Below are positions 22,570-34,034 of a stretch of 64,000 nt of DNA, one piece after another. Position 1 is the first letter of the stretch. Each line of letters begins with the position of its first letter. Source of the stretch: Chinchilla lanigera (taxonomy: Eukaryota; Chordata; Mammalia; Rodentia; Chinchillidae); assembly GCF_000276665.1 (NCBI RefSeq), contig NW_004955501.1, positions 5,446,704-5,510,703 on the forward strand, in the 5' to 3' direction. Below the pieces are notes generated by a model. That model saw only the letters and a list, made by a program, of their open reading frames with translations, made no database searches and was not told the origin of the DNA. A program made the translations under genes and the position numbers.

Positions 22570-24195
22570 TAGAGAACATTTTTATAAACTTTGCACAATG
22601 ACTTGCAGATATAAAGAATTTTTATATTAGCACTGACTCTGATTATAAATGAGTTCTCAACTAGTCAGCATTTAAAAAATATAGTCAAGATACCACACAG
22701 AATTTCATAGGGTCACAAGATTTTGGAGCAAGAAAGAATTTAAGCAATCATCATTTTCTTCTCTTATTTTCACACAAAGAAATAAACTCAAGAAAGGTAG
22801 ATGGTGCGACTCCCCTCCCCAATTTTGACAATAATTTAGCAATGTGCTAGGTTTAACATCCAGAAATTTTGACTTTTTTATTACATGAACTCAATCAATA
22901 ACCTTATAAGAAGAAAAGGTAATTTTATTCTTCTGCTAAAGCAAGAACAGATATTACTATGATCTAATGGTGTCAGATCGCAGGTCATCTCAGTACCAAC
23001 TATAGGCAATGTATCAAAAAACACTAATCAAGAGATTTTTCAAGCACCTGCCCTTTACAATGCAATGATTCTCCACCAAAGTTATTTCTCATGTGTCAGA
23101 AATGGGAATAGGACACCAAATAACTTCTAAATGCTTTCTGGTAAAAGCAAGAATTTTTACTTCCAATATATACAAATACTGAGTCACTCCTACTTAAGGA
23201 TAATTTTAAAAAAGAGAAAACATGGAACTGCAAATAGTAAAGGGAAATAATTAGCCAAGAAGGCACAATAGTTTCCCATAGTATACCTTGGGGACAAATA
23301 AAAGAACCTAAAGAATTTTTTTAAATCCCTGGCATGTAAATTATTTTGTATTTCTGAGATCATAGCGAATTATAGGTGCTTATAGTAGAACATGAGATGT
23401 AGTACACCAGAAGTAAAACTCCAAGTCATAAATCAGAAAGCACTGGATATGTGGAAATCAAATTAAGATTGTGGGAGGCAGGAGCCACTTAGTATGTACA
23501 TCATCACCAATAAACCAATGCAAACTTGAAAGTGTTCTGGTGAAACTAGGAAAGTACTTATTGAGCAAGGAACAATAAATGGAAATCAATACATACACAT
23601 ACATTATTTAAAGTGGCTAAAATGCTGTTCTTAGTCTCTTAGTTTGGTAAGCAATTTTAAACATTTCAATAAAGGTAAAATGTTCCTAAGGAATTTCAAA
23701 GGCATATTTCTGTACTCTATCCTCAAATCTATCATGATGTCATTAGTTCCTCAATCAAGAATTTTATCATCTTGGCAATTTTCCACAACATAACCTAATT
23801 TTTCACTTTTTTTTTACGCCACAGACCCCTTTGGAAGGCTATTGAAGCCTAAGGGTCCCATAAAATGTTAATGTATAAAAGACAAGACACTTAAAATTAT
23901 AAAGGAAATTATATGTAATTCCTATCCAGACTCAGGGAGCCTATGGACCCAATGTAAGAATATCTGATGGGGAAATGACAAAAAGATGATAAAAATTTTT
24001 CTTACAGTAAACAGTATGTAGAAAAGTTTTTAAAACTCAGAGATACATACTAAAGAACGCTGCTCAAGGTCACTCAGTAAAGAAAACATCTCCAAAGAAA
24101 AAGTCTAACTACACCAAAGCTAATCATGCTGTGGCTATGAAAGTCTACATCAAAGAATTCCTCAGAGAACTTTCTTGGCCCAGCCCTGTAGGCAC
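22570..24195. other. Unassigned
   Basis: Mostly unidentified. 23818-23960 (cagacccctttggaaggc..., gggagcctatggaccca) looks like an old DNA-transposon fossil, but I cannot name it. Confidence 0.35.
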
Positions 24196-24264
24196 AGCAT
24201 CTTTTGTGTCCTGATGTCAGGTGGAGGAGGTAGCACTAGAGAAGAGTACATTGAGTCCCAAGTT

Positions 24265-24410
24265 TGGTTCCTGGTCCTTCAATGAATTCTCTACCCATAA
24301 CTAGCTCTATTAGTTTGGCTAAATCACTCAGCAGTGAGTCAAAATTCTGAAAAAATGAGGTTAAATTAGGCCATCTGTAGAATTTCTTCTAACCCTGAAC
24401 TATTAGTATC
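24265..24410 (+). repeat. MIR-like fragment
   Basis: The order 'tttggttcctgg', 'ttggctaaatcactcag', 'ggccatctgtagaatt' resembles MIR; heavily diverged. Confidence 0.4.
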
Positions 24411-24569
24411 TTAAAACAATGCACCACCATTTCTCTAGGAAAAGATATTAGCAAGATTTGTTTCTACCCTAAGTTCACAGTACAAAAATATCTTCTAAAT
24501 GAGAATTTTCCAGAGACTTCAGACATACCTTATGAGAATCACCTAACCACAGAGCTATAGACTTGGAAT

Positions 24570-24720
24570 TTTAAGACACACTAATCTCACCAAACAGGTG
24601 AGAAAAATGAATGTCAGAAAGGCAAAGGGATTTATTTGTGGTCACATAATAAGGCAACATCAATGGACTATTGTGATAGTCTAGCACCTGTAGAATTTTA
24701 GGATTTGGCGAAGGTACTAA
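24570..24720 (-). repeat. MIR fragment, antisense
   Basis: The plus strand reads 'acaggtgagaaaaatgaatg', 'tggtcacataataaggc', the reverse of the MIR core. Confidence 0.45.
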
Positions 24721-24724
24721 AAAC

Positions 24725-25626
24725 TAGCTCATTTGTTCACTAGAAAGAGATAAGAATAAATCTCAAATGAGCTGAGCCATAAGATGGAACTGCACATAAG
24801 GTAACGGTATCCAGAGGCAGCACACTGTATCTCAAACATGGTCACAGCTGAGGCCTTCTTTCTATTCTATGACCTACCAAGTACCCACTTCCCTCAAATA
24901 TTAAGTCCACAAAATCCATCTCAAAAAATTAACTGTCCATACCAGTCAAAGAACAAAGAATAATTCTCTCAAAACTGGGGGATGAGTGAAGAAACCCTGT
25001 TTAATAATGTCAACAAACCCAAAGTTCAAGTTTTTGGTGTTTAGTACAATCTTAAAAGATCAACATTAGTTAAGAAATTTAAAAACATTTGTTACAAATT
25101 TTTGTATTTTGTCCTACCCTCTATGGCCATCTCTGGAGATGGTGATTAATCAGTATTATTTTTATTAGTACTCCCACTATTTTCAGAATATGCAACTATT
25201 AAATACTAATCAGATTTTAAAGTCACATGTAATATTTTCATGGTCCCAACCATGTGTAGAGTAGCTTTACATGCCAATAACAAGAAACAATGAAAGTTGT
25301 TCGGAAAACTGAACCAATTATGGTCAATATATCATATTTAGTTAACCAACCACATGTTTTCCCAATGCCTTTAAACATTATGCTGTGATACTTGCCAGAT
25401 TACTGTCTCCTCCCCTCAGTAACTCACATACAAAGTAATCACAACCACACCTCATTCTCCACAACACACATTATTCCTGCCTTGCACAGTTATGTTTACC
25501 AATACTATTTTGCTTGAGATTCTCTTGACTGAAGAGCTGACAGTCTCCATAACTTTGAGACTAGAGGCTTCATGCTGCTAGTTTGATGGCCGTGAAGAGC
25601 AGTTCCTCCAGGAATTCCCAGAGACA
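24725..25626. other. Unassigned
   Basis: Single-copy-looking sequence; nothing recognised before the CTCF-like site. Confidence 0.4.
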
Positions 25627-25643
25627 GCAGCGCCATCTACTGG
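25627..25643 (-). promoter_or_regulatory. CTCF core motif match
   Basis: The minus strand reads CCAGTAGATGGCGCTGC, which fits the CTCF core CCASYAGRKGGCRS at every position. It keeps a CpG in otherwise CpG-poor DNA and lies about 2.6 kb to the left of the CpG-island promoter. Known role of such sites: CTCF/cohesin binding, loop anchoring and insulation. Occupancy is inference. Confidence 0.6.
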
Positions 25644-27479
25644 AAGGGAGGGTAAAACCTGTTTTGGAAAGCCTCCGGATGACAGGTGCCCAGGACCCCA
25701 AAGAACAGTAACCCAGATTTGTGTCTTTGTGAGACTTTCTTTTCCAGAGCACATTATAATCTAACTGACGCTTACAGCCTGAGACAGGCAGCCTCCACAG
25801 AAGCCTCCCCGCAAGAACTGCAGGTCCACTGGTAGCCGTACAAAGCCCAATCAGGTTAGCCAAAAGATGCGGCTCTGCTTGGAAATGCACCTTGAGGCTC
25901 CAAGGCAAGCCGCACAGATTCACGGAATTAAACATTTCCCCTCTCTCCTCTTCCCCAGTGCTTCTCTATCAGATGATCTCACTCAGTGTCCCCACCTGTG
26001 GCAGAGCTACCCAGCTTTATCTTCTACCACACACCAAACGGTAAGGAAGGCGCTCTGACGTCTTTCAATGTGAAAGCTCTTAAATTTACACAGTGTGACA
26101 CAGATCCTCCCCAAAAGACACGACTGCTTAGGCATACAGGTCGGACTCTAATCTCTCTCATTCACTCTTCATCCTCCCTGTCCCTGACCTAGGGGACAAA
26201 AGAAAGAAAGGAAACCATTTTGCTGTTGCCTTGAGAACAACATTACTGAGCTTTTACTGAATCAGAGGATAAAACATAGTCCCACGGGTCACTGAGATAC
26301 CAGCTTCTGTCAAGTTGATCTAAGCGTGCCAATCCTCCAGTTGGCCCGCAAAACCTAATCCGTATTTCTCAATCTTTCAGACTGCCTACCTCCCTTCCAC
26401 AGGCTAAACAGTGCATCTTCTCTGTGTAGTTTATAAAGAAAAATGACAATCTTTCTCTAAAAATAATAGCACATGCCTTTCTCAAATTGTGCCACCTACC
26501 TCACCCTCAAAATCCTTTCTTTCTCACTACCTACCCGCTCAAAAAAAAAAAAAAAAATCACTGACATAATTTGAAATTATTCCCATTTATTTGCTTTGTA
26601 TTCCAATCCATTGGGTGAAAGCTGATATTTCACTTTATTAGGGTTATTTGTGACACTTCCATGAGCTTCACAGCAACATCTTTTACTTTCATTCATCTCA
26701 GAAAACCACCCAAGCTGACTCCCTACAACTGATAAACATGAGTATGAGTCCCCCTAACAAGTTTTGTTTCCTCAAAAAAAAAAAAAAAAAAAAAAAATTG
26801 TAAACTTCTCTCATAAATTGATTTCTTGGTGAATGTAGACATTTCTCAGACCTGGGGTGTGTTTTAGATGTCTGAATATCAGAGTGCTTCCTAAAGAAAC
26901 ACAACTTACAATATAGGGAATAAAGAATACTAAAAGAGCTTTGAAGCGGTATGAGCATATCTCCACATCAAGTAGATTTCTTTGGTCATCTCATACAGGT
27001 AAATTCTGAAGGAATTACGCTGAAACTCCAGAACACAATGAAATCTTCATCATCACAGTTAGCTGACCATTTCTTAAGGAGCAGGTTACCAGGTACCGCC
27101 AACAAGTAACCCCTGGAAAACTGGAGGGGCTCTTCCTGTCTCACTAAAGATGCAGGGTATGCCCTGGCTAGTCTGGGTCTGGGGAAATGGAGGCGAGGCA
27201 TGAGGTACCTTGCCCAGTTTAATCCGCTCTTAAACTCCTGGACACACACCCCCTTTTAAAGCATGCTTTAAAGGAGACACCCCCCACACCACTCTTTTGG
27301 CAACCAAATGGTCTTTTAAAACACACACACTTTCCCAAGAATTAAGGAGGTCTAAAGGTACAACTTAGACCTCGCCTTCCCTCTCCCCACAGCCCATTAA
27401 CCTGCTGGAAATAAGCACCCACTCGGGCAGCCCTAGAAATGACCACCCTCCCCCTTCTCATCTTCTTGAAGAATTCCGG
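25644..27479. other. Unassigned promoter-proximal DNA
   Basis: No exon recognised. A-runs lie at about 26541-26557 and 26775-26797. ORFs of 121, 86 and 87 codons on the minus strand have no domain I know. CpG density starts to rise near 27.5 kb. Confidence 0.4.
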
Positions 27480-27609
27480 CGTGATGGGCTAGCCTGCAGC
27501 TCACTGCAGGCATTTCCCTCCTCACCAGTTACCAGTCATCAGTCGCGCTCTCCCGTAGCTGTAATTCTTTTTTGCAGCCTCTGATTGAGACCTGCTCAAA
27601 CTGCTTTGT

Positions 27610-27625
27610 AAAAAAAAATTTTTTT
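27610..27625. other. A9T7 tract at the CpG island
   Basis: Nine A followed by seven T inside the left edge of the island. Such rigid tracts disfavour nucleosomes; function here is inference. Confidence 0.7.
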
Positions 27626-27745
27626 GGAGCCTCTAAACGGATCTCTGGCTTCCCCCGCGGACGCGGAGCGCTGGATGCCGGCGAACTCCGGGGCGAGCGG
27701 CGCGCGGTCCGGCGGGCAGGCAGCAACTCCGGGGCCCGGCCGGGG

Positions 27746-27990
27746 NNNNNNNNNNNNNNNNNNNNNNNNNNNNNNNNNNNNNNNNNNNNNNNNNNNNNNN
27801 NNNNNNNNNNNNNNNNNNNNNNNNNNNNNNNNNNNNNNNNNNNNNNNNNNNNNNNNNNNNNNNNNNNNNNNNNNNNNNNNNNNNNNNNNNNNNNNNNNNN
27901 NNNNNNNNNNNNNNNNNNNNNNNNNNNNNNNNNNNNNNNNNNNNNNNNNNNNNNNNNNNNNNNNNNNNNNNNNNNNNNNNNNNNNNNNNN
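27746..27990. other. Assembly gap (245 N)
   Basis: Unknown bases in the most CpG-rich part of the island, flanked by CGGGG and GCAGCC. Probably a high-GC dropout. It may hide a first exon, start codon or start site. Confidence 1.
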
Positions 27991-28244
27991 GCAGCCCCTC
28001 GGGGGCAGACAAAGGCGGAAGCCAGGCTGCCCGGCGGGCGGACCCGTCGCCGCGGCGGGGAAGACGGGGTGCGCCCGCTGGCACGAAAAGGGAAACCGAG
28101 GCAAGAAAGGGGGCGGCTGGAATGAGCTACAACCTCTCCACAGCGGGGCTCGGGGCAGGCCAGACCTACCTCGCCCGGGCCTGCCCATCCCGCTTGCCTG
28201 GGTTGGGCACGCAGGCACTGGGTACTGACCCGAGGACCGCTTAC

Positions 28245-28340
28245 CTCAGGAGAAGCGCTCCGGCTCTCTCCGACGGCTCCGGAGAAAGCCTCGCCGCTCG
28301 CGCATGCGCGCTCGCGCGCCTTAGCCCCGCCGGCCCCCGC
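28245..28340 (-). ncRNA. Predicted 5' exon of a leftward transcript, no long ORF
   Basis: The minus strand reads CTTCTCCTGAG then GTAAGCGG: a strong consensus 5' splice site with the exon ending at 28245 and the intron starting at 28244. Upstream on that strand lie the NRF1 palindrome, E-box and inverted CCAAT boxes, so transcription could start around 28.28-28.34 kb; the right boundary given is a guess. An ATG at 28305 opens a 19-codon Arg-rich ORF that stops at 28246, one base before the splice site, so any main start codon would be in a later exon. The gene's identity is unknown: no downstream exon in the window is recognisable. The alternative is a chance splice-site match in GC-rich DNA. 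Confidence 0.5.
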
Positions 28341-28629
28341 GCGCGCCCCTCCGACCGGGCTCTGGGCCGCCCCGGCCCTGTCCGTCAGCGTCCGCGAGAG
28401 CCAATCCAGTCTCACAGAATGCCCAGCACCGGTCACGTGGCCAGGCGAGCCAATCATCAAATTGCCCTCGGCAGCGCCCGCTCCGATGTCCCTAGAGGTT
28501 CGGTTGCTACAGAGCTGCGCGGGTGCGAGGCGGGTACAAAGGGCTGAGTCTCTGTTTTCCGGGCTAAGTGGCACTAAACTGGTGAATTACTATATCGACT
28601 GATTTCTCAAATTCTAACTAAAGTAAGAA

Positions 28630-28775
28630 TGACCTAGGCATCTTTTAAAATACGGATTCTGAGCCAAAAAGTCTGGGCTGGAGACCTGAGAGTCTGAATT
28701 TCTAGCACACCCATGGAGTGATGCTGGTCTGATCTGAGGACCGCGCTTTGAGGAGCACTTGTAGGAAAATGATGG
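28630..28775 (+). repeat. MER5A-like fossil
   Basis: 'ctaggcatcttttaaaatac', 'gagagtctgaatttctagc', 'gatgctggtctgatctgag' in MER5A order, just outside the promoter. Confidence 0.65.
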
Positions 28776-28779
28776 TGAT

Positions 28780-29770
28780 AGGCCGTGTTCCATGACACTT
28801 GAAAGTTTCGCGACCTTTTCTGTCCTTCCTTCAGTGATGGAAAACACTCCTAGTGACTAAACATGGAGTGCCTTGATGATGCCAGTAAGTTGGGCACCTG
28901 CTGAGGGAAAGTGTGTTCACTTTCCACATAACACACCCATAGGTCGTGGAGTAGCAACCTGTGCCAACTTGGTGACTGGTGTGTGGAAACTACAAGCAGC
29001 TGTAGATTGCTCCTTGAAGAGAATGCTAGGTCTGCATGCATCCTGAGGTATTAGGCCTGTGTCCAGGTGACTCTGTACCAGGCTCTTAGCCAGAAAACAG
29101 AAGCCGTATAAGTAGTCCCTGCTTTCCGAAAATTTGAAAAGCTTTTATGGAACTGCACAGGCAAGCTCAGAACGAAAAACATGTAGGGAGCCAACAGCCA
29201 ACCACACTGGACAATTCAGAAAAATCTGGTGGTAAAATAATCTGCCTTGGGGGCTGTAACCTTACCCAAATATTCTCTTGTCCCTAATTCTGGACTCAGG
29301 AAAGCCAGAGCCTCTGCCATCTCTCAAACTTGACTAAACATCAATGTTGTCAGACTGAGCAGCAAGAGTGTTTGTTGATCTACATATTGACCCACCCCAG
29401 ATTGTTCGAGGGTCTGAAGTGCTAAATTCTCCAAATCTTCCACCAGCTCTGCAGGCCAGGTGGTATGACACTGCTTCAGGCAGGGATATCTCACTATTCA
29501 TAAAGGCGATTAAACTGCTTCTTAGAGATAAATTCGCCCTCATCATCGTGTCTGCCACCTGTTTTTCTGGTTTCTCAGGCCAGAAACTGAAGCCCACTTA
29601 TAAACCTCAGACTTTGTTCATCCCATTGTCCCTTATCAGTGGTGACGCACAAAATTCAGTTTCAGGAAGCTCATTAAGTCTAGCATAAAGATGGCTCTGG
29701 CTACAGTAGGAGTGAAGAAATTCCTAAGTGAGAAAAATTGGTTTAAAATTTCAAAGAAATATTCTACTAT
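28780..29770. other. Unassigned
   Basis: No repeat named. Overlapping ORFs at 29334-29688 (106 codons plus, 87 minus) are unrecognised. No good splice context was found to call a rightward exon. Confidence 0.35.
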
Positions 29771-29777
29771 CGTTAAA

Positions 29778-29925
29778 CCAGAGGTTCTTTACTCTGGCTG
29801 CATGTTATTTAGGGAAATAAATCAAGAGTTCTGTACCTAGTGATTCTGATTGGGAGGAGAAAGGACAACTATAAGTTTGACAAGTTGTGCAGGTGATTAG
29901 GTACTCAGGGATGGTTGAGAATGCC
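29778..29925 (+). repeat. MER5A-like fossil
   Basis: 'ccagaggttctttactctgg' start, 'gtgattctgattgggagg' centre and 'gatggttgagaatgc' end. Confidence 0.55.
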
Positions 29926-30244
29926 CGCATAAGCTACTGGATTGATGGATTCATTCATTAACAAGGTAAAAGTCAATACTGCAACACAAATCACTAATGA
30001 CATAAACACACTGCAAATAGAGGAATGTTTTCACATAATTTGTGAGAACATAGATTTTTAAAAGACTAAAGATAATTCATAGGTAATAAATACTCCAAAG
30101 ACTATTCAGTAGAACAAGCTGAAAAGCTAGGTCCACAGCTAGGTTTAATTCCAGTGCACTAAGTGTTTCAGAAAGATCTATTGCTTCACTTCTTTTATGC
30201 CCTTAACTTAAAAATTATATATGAACAGTAAGGGTTAGTCTCTG

Positions 30245-30372
30245 AGGATTTTCCAAAGTGTGCCACAGAATCCCTTGGAGATACTTGTTAAATGCAGATT
30301 GTAGGACCCATCCCAGAACCTTCTACAGCTAGCATTTTTTACTACTGTAAAAATTGTGAACCAGTACTGGTT
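30245..30372 (+). repeat. MER5/MER20-like hAT fossil
   Basis: 'aaagtgtgccacagaatccc', 'cttgttaaatgcagattgta', 'tgtgaaccagtactgg'. Family assignment between MER5 and MER20 types is uncertain. Confidence 0.5.
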
Positions 30373-30379
30373 AAATCTC

Positions 30380-32210
30380 TGAGTCAGAGTTTTACAGCCT
30401 GGTACTGAATATCTATATACAAGCAAACCCTGTAGAAAAATAGTTGTGCTATATTGTGCTTTCTAGTTTGTTGTGCTAGCTAAGTAAAGGAGTTGAACAT
30501 ACTTTAAAGGACTCCAAGATATTTTCAATTCTCTTTTTTGTTTTTTTTCCAAATTCTATTACTCTGTAAAAGTGATTAATTCCTGGATCCTGGAGCAAAA
30601 TTGTTACAAAGAGATTCTGTTGAGTGATAATTGGTGTAGTGGGTTTGACTTAGTTTTAACTGAATTACTGAGATCGCCTCAGAATTCTCTACCAACAACA
30701 ATTATCTTGTTTGAAAGTGACTCTGTTTGTAACACCAGAAATATGGAAGCCCTATGTGTGAGGTTATAAACTAGCTTCCCTCCTCTGCCACTTTTAAAAA
30801 TATATTTCACAGCAACCAAATGGAGGAGAAATTATTCGCACCTTTCAAATTTGTAGCATTATCCATTGGGGAAAATACGAATAGTTTTAGCTAAGACTTA
30901 ACTAGCATGAATCATGTAAATTTTTAACAAGAGAAAAGCATTTATTTTTCTCCTTGTGGGTATCATCATGACAGAGACAGAGGAAGCAAAGAAATTCTTG
31001 CTTGAAGATGTGAACTGGAAAAAAAAGAACATCTAGACTGTCATTCATTCTCAGCTTCCTTGCTTCATATACATAACCTGGCAATCCTACCTCAGGAAAT
31101 GGATATGTTAGGATCTGATATGAGTTAGCTGAAGCAATGTTTTTTTCCCCAGAAAAATTGAGGATCAGGAAATTTAAGTATATTTGCAAAGAAAATATAT
31201 AAGATATAAACCATCTCATCAATTTGCCAATTCCCAGAAATCCACCATTGCTCCATTATAAACAGAACCCCTGTAGACTGCTTTATAATCACTAATTGCA
31301 TTTTTATCTCTCTAGCAATAAATAGCCTCTCTAAACTTAATTGATCTCATTCATAAAGACCCACAGATTACCCAAGATTCTAGTCTCCATCTGTCATATA
31401 AATCCAGCCAGGATAACATTTTATATATAAGTATCTGCATTATAATAACTGTTATTTTTTTCCCACTTAGTGCAACTGTGTACAGATTTAACCTAACATA
31501 CAAGGCATTTTTGTAGAAAAGTTGATTTGCTTATATTCTTTATAGATGGTATAAAAATGTAAGCATTCTCCTTAGTATTTTGTTAAAATATTCTAGATGT
31601 CAAAGACATGTAGATAATATAATGTGTTCTTCTACCTGCCTCAATTTTAAGGAATAAAACATTATAGAGTTGAAGCCTCCATGTTCCTACCCCAACAATT
31701 GACTTGTTAGATGAAGGTTTCAAGCTTAGCCATGAAAGAAAAAGAAGTGTATGGAAGGAAACACCGTATTGTATGCCTGTAATAAACACAAGTATAAATG
31801 GGCAAAATTCTTACGGAATAAAACATTTGGATGTTCCAAATTGATATAAGAAAAAACACTGAGAAGGCTAAAGTACCATATGATCCAACATCTACCAGTA
31901 CATTTTACTTACAAATATGGACTCAGAAAGTAGGTAACTTTTAGGAAAATAATACAGGTAGTTAGAAATAAAGATGAGGTTAAAAAAATTAGGTCTGACT
32001 TACTCAATAAATACATACTAGATAGCCCGTATTTTAGTTCATTTTAATAGATGTCAGCTATTAGAAATCAGAATAAAAAGTTATGGGTTACAAGTGATGC
32101 ATCTAGCACTTTAAGAAAACACATGTAAAGAGTGCCAATTCTGATTGATCAAATCAGGGAGGACTTTTTATAAGTGATGCCTGAATGTATTCCAAAGAAC
32201 TTAAAATTCG
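30380..32210. other. Unassigned AT-rich
   Basis: No gene. The 106-codon minus ORF at 30902-31222 is hydrophobic and without a domain. The stretch probably holds old repeats beyond my recognition. Confidence 0.35.
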
Positions 32211-32215
32211 CTAGC

Positions 32216-32588
32216 TGTTATGGACTGAACATTTGTATCCCCCAAAATGCATACACTGAAACTCTATAAACTCCCCCAACATGATAGTATTAGAAGGTAG
32301 GGTCTTTGAGAAATAATTAGGATTAAATGAGGTTGAGGCTGTGGGTGTGAAGCCCAGGAATGCATTGACTGATCATATGAAAGTCTTCAGATGCTTACTT
32401 TACTTCCATTCTCTGCCACATGATGATACAAAAAGTAGATAGTCTGCAACCCAGAAGAGGACTTCCATGAGAACTTGTTCTCACACCCTGATTCTAAACT
32501 CCAACCCTGCACAAAATCAATTTCTGCTGTTTATAAACCATCAATCTATGGTATTTTGTAAGGGTAACCTGAATGAACTAAGACATTA
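32216..32588 (+). repeat. MLT1 MaLR LTR, near complete
   Basis: Starts with 'tgttatggactgaaca' and 'tcccccaaaatgcatac', then 'ggattaaatgagg', 'tccatgagaacttg', 'atttctgctgtttataaacc' and 'ggtattttgtaagggt', with a terminal 'gaactaagaca'. Solo LTR. Confidence 0.8.
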
Positions 32589-32732
32589 GAAAGGATCAAA
32601 AGGAAGGATGTTCTAGGACTACAGAATATTCCATACAAAAGCACAAGAGCATAGAGCATTGGGAAGAGCAAGTAGTTTAACTTGGCTGGGTCAGAGAGGG
32701 AAAGGGAGACAGGTGGTGATTTAAAGCTGGGT

Positions 32733-32925
32733 CAAGCTGCGTGTGAGGGTGCACACCTATGATCCCAGTGCTCTGGGAAGCTGAGGCAGGAGATCACAAG
32801 TCTGAAGCCAACCTAGGAAACTTAGTGACTTAGTGAGAACCTGTCTCAGTGGGGGGATGTAACTCAGTGCAGATGCCCAGTGTTCACTCTCCAGTACCAC
32901 CAAAAGAGGGTGGGGGCAAAGACCA
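32733..32925 (+). mobile_element. B1-ID composite SINE
   Basis: B1 words 'cacacctatgatcccagtgc' and 'gaagctgaggcaggagatca', then 'cctgtctcagtggggggatg' leading into a degenerate ID part 'taactcagtgcagatgccc' and 'ctctccagtaccacc'. Confidence 0.8.
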
Positions 32926-33049
32926 TCATTAAAGGATAACAAATGCATGATCTGTCATTCCTCCCTTTTTCTATATAAATTGCAATGCACTCCATCATGG
33001 TATTAAACTTTACTGTAATGGTTATAAATAGAATCTAGGGCTCTGTAGT

Positions 33050-33240
33050 CTGGATTAAACTCAGATCCTCCACTTGTCAGCTGTGCAAATATACACAATT
33101 TGACCTTTGGAAGAGACAGTTTTCCTATCTGTGAAATGGAAATAGTGGCAATATAAATACTTATCTTTTACAGTTGTTGATGAGTTATAAATAATATAAA
33201 GTATTAAAGCAGTGTTAAAGAACTCTTAGCTAATATCAAT
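33050..33240 (+). repeat. MIR SINE
   Basis: 'agtctggattaaactcagat', 'gacagttttcctatctgtga', 'aatggaaatagtggcaata': full MIR order. Confidence 0.75.
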
Positions 33241-33249
33241 ATTCTCCTG

Positions 33250-33900
33250 AACCTACCTAGATGTGGCATCAGATTCCTCAACACAGTCTGAATGGCTCCT
33301 TATTTCTACCAGTAAGAAGTGTTACCCATGGAACTTCCCTGTCACCAGTACAGCCTGACACAACTCTGATTTAGAGCTCATCCTAGTACCACCCACCTGT
33401 AACACTTCCAGGCTGAGAAGCTCTGTTAGCTCTGAGGCCTGAGGTAGTACTATTTGTGTCCCACTGCATAACTGTAGGTCTCTTTTACTACCTCTGTGCA
33501 CCCATTCCTCAGCCTCAGCTCCTTTGGTTGTAATCTCCAGAGGATCTCCTTTGATACTGGAGCCACTTGACCTGGATGGAGAAACAAACATGCCTAAGAA
33601 TGCATTTCCCTGGTGAGCAACTCTAGCCAACAAGTACCAGGTTCACATGCACAAAACCTCAGCTCCTTTTCTTCAAAATGGGATAAAATGAGTTTATATT
33701 AGAAATCTCCTTGAATGATTAGGCTGAGTCTATTGCCCCTACTTGGCTCTTATGAGTTCTTGGGAGCATGCTCTGTACAAATCCCTTGCACCTGAGGGCT
33801 TGGCTTGGCGTCTGCTTCTGGAAGAACTCAACATATGGCCATACATTTACTAATAACTAAGGAATAGCCTTTATCACACTATATTTACTAAATTAAGTTA
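33250..33900. other. Unassigned
   Basis: No gene. The 103-codon minus ORF at 33322-33633 is unrecognised. Confidence 0.35.
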
Positions 33901-33904
33901 TATT

Positions 33905-34020
33905 TTAATTCTGTATTGTATGTTGTAGACAGACAGAAACCGTGATTGATACATCAGTGAATTGCTCCAAGCTATGACACATAGCTGAAGCTTAGTAAAG
34001 CTCTGTTGAATTAATTCGAA
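33905..34020 (+). repeat. L2-like fragment
   Basis: 'tgtagacagacagaaaccgt' and 'agcttagtaaagctctgttg' end in 'aattaattcgaa', resembling an L2 3' tail. Confidence 0.4.
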
Positions 34021-34034
34021 CTGAAATTCCTCAG

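Larger units (their letters stand above)
27480..28560. promoter_or_regulatory. CpG-island promoter
   Basis: GC- and CpG-rich in sharp contrast to the AT-rich window, interrupted by 245 unknown bases. On the right half, plus-strand CCAAT motifs (28401-28405 and 28450-28454), an E-box CACGTG (28434-28439, inside GGTCACGTGGCC) and an NRF1-type palindrome GCGCATGCGC (28300-28309) are arranged to the right of a minus-strand 5' splice site. This fits a TATA-less housekeeping-type promoter firing leftward; activity to the right is also possible. Many long ORFs called across this region include the unknown bases and are not evidence of coding. Confidence 0.85.

Noticed and set aside
25570..25935. 121-codon minus-strand ORF near the promoter
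   Set aside because: No recognised domain; the stretch overlaps the CTCF-like site and has no convincing splice borders.
27529..28574. ORFs of 162-313 codons on both strands over the CpG island
   Set aside because: They run through 245 unknown bases translated as X and through CpG-rich DNA poor in stops; no domain or start context.
28860..28900. Rightward splice donor near CCAGTAAGT
   Set aside because: The intron would start with TA rather than GT; no rightward exon could be supported.
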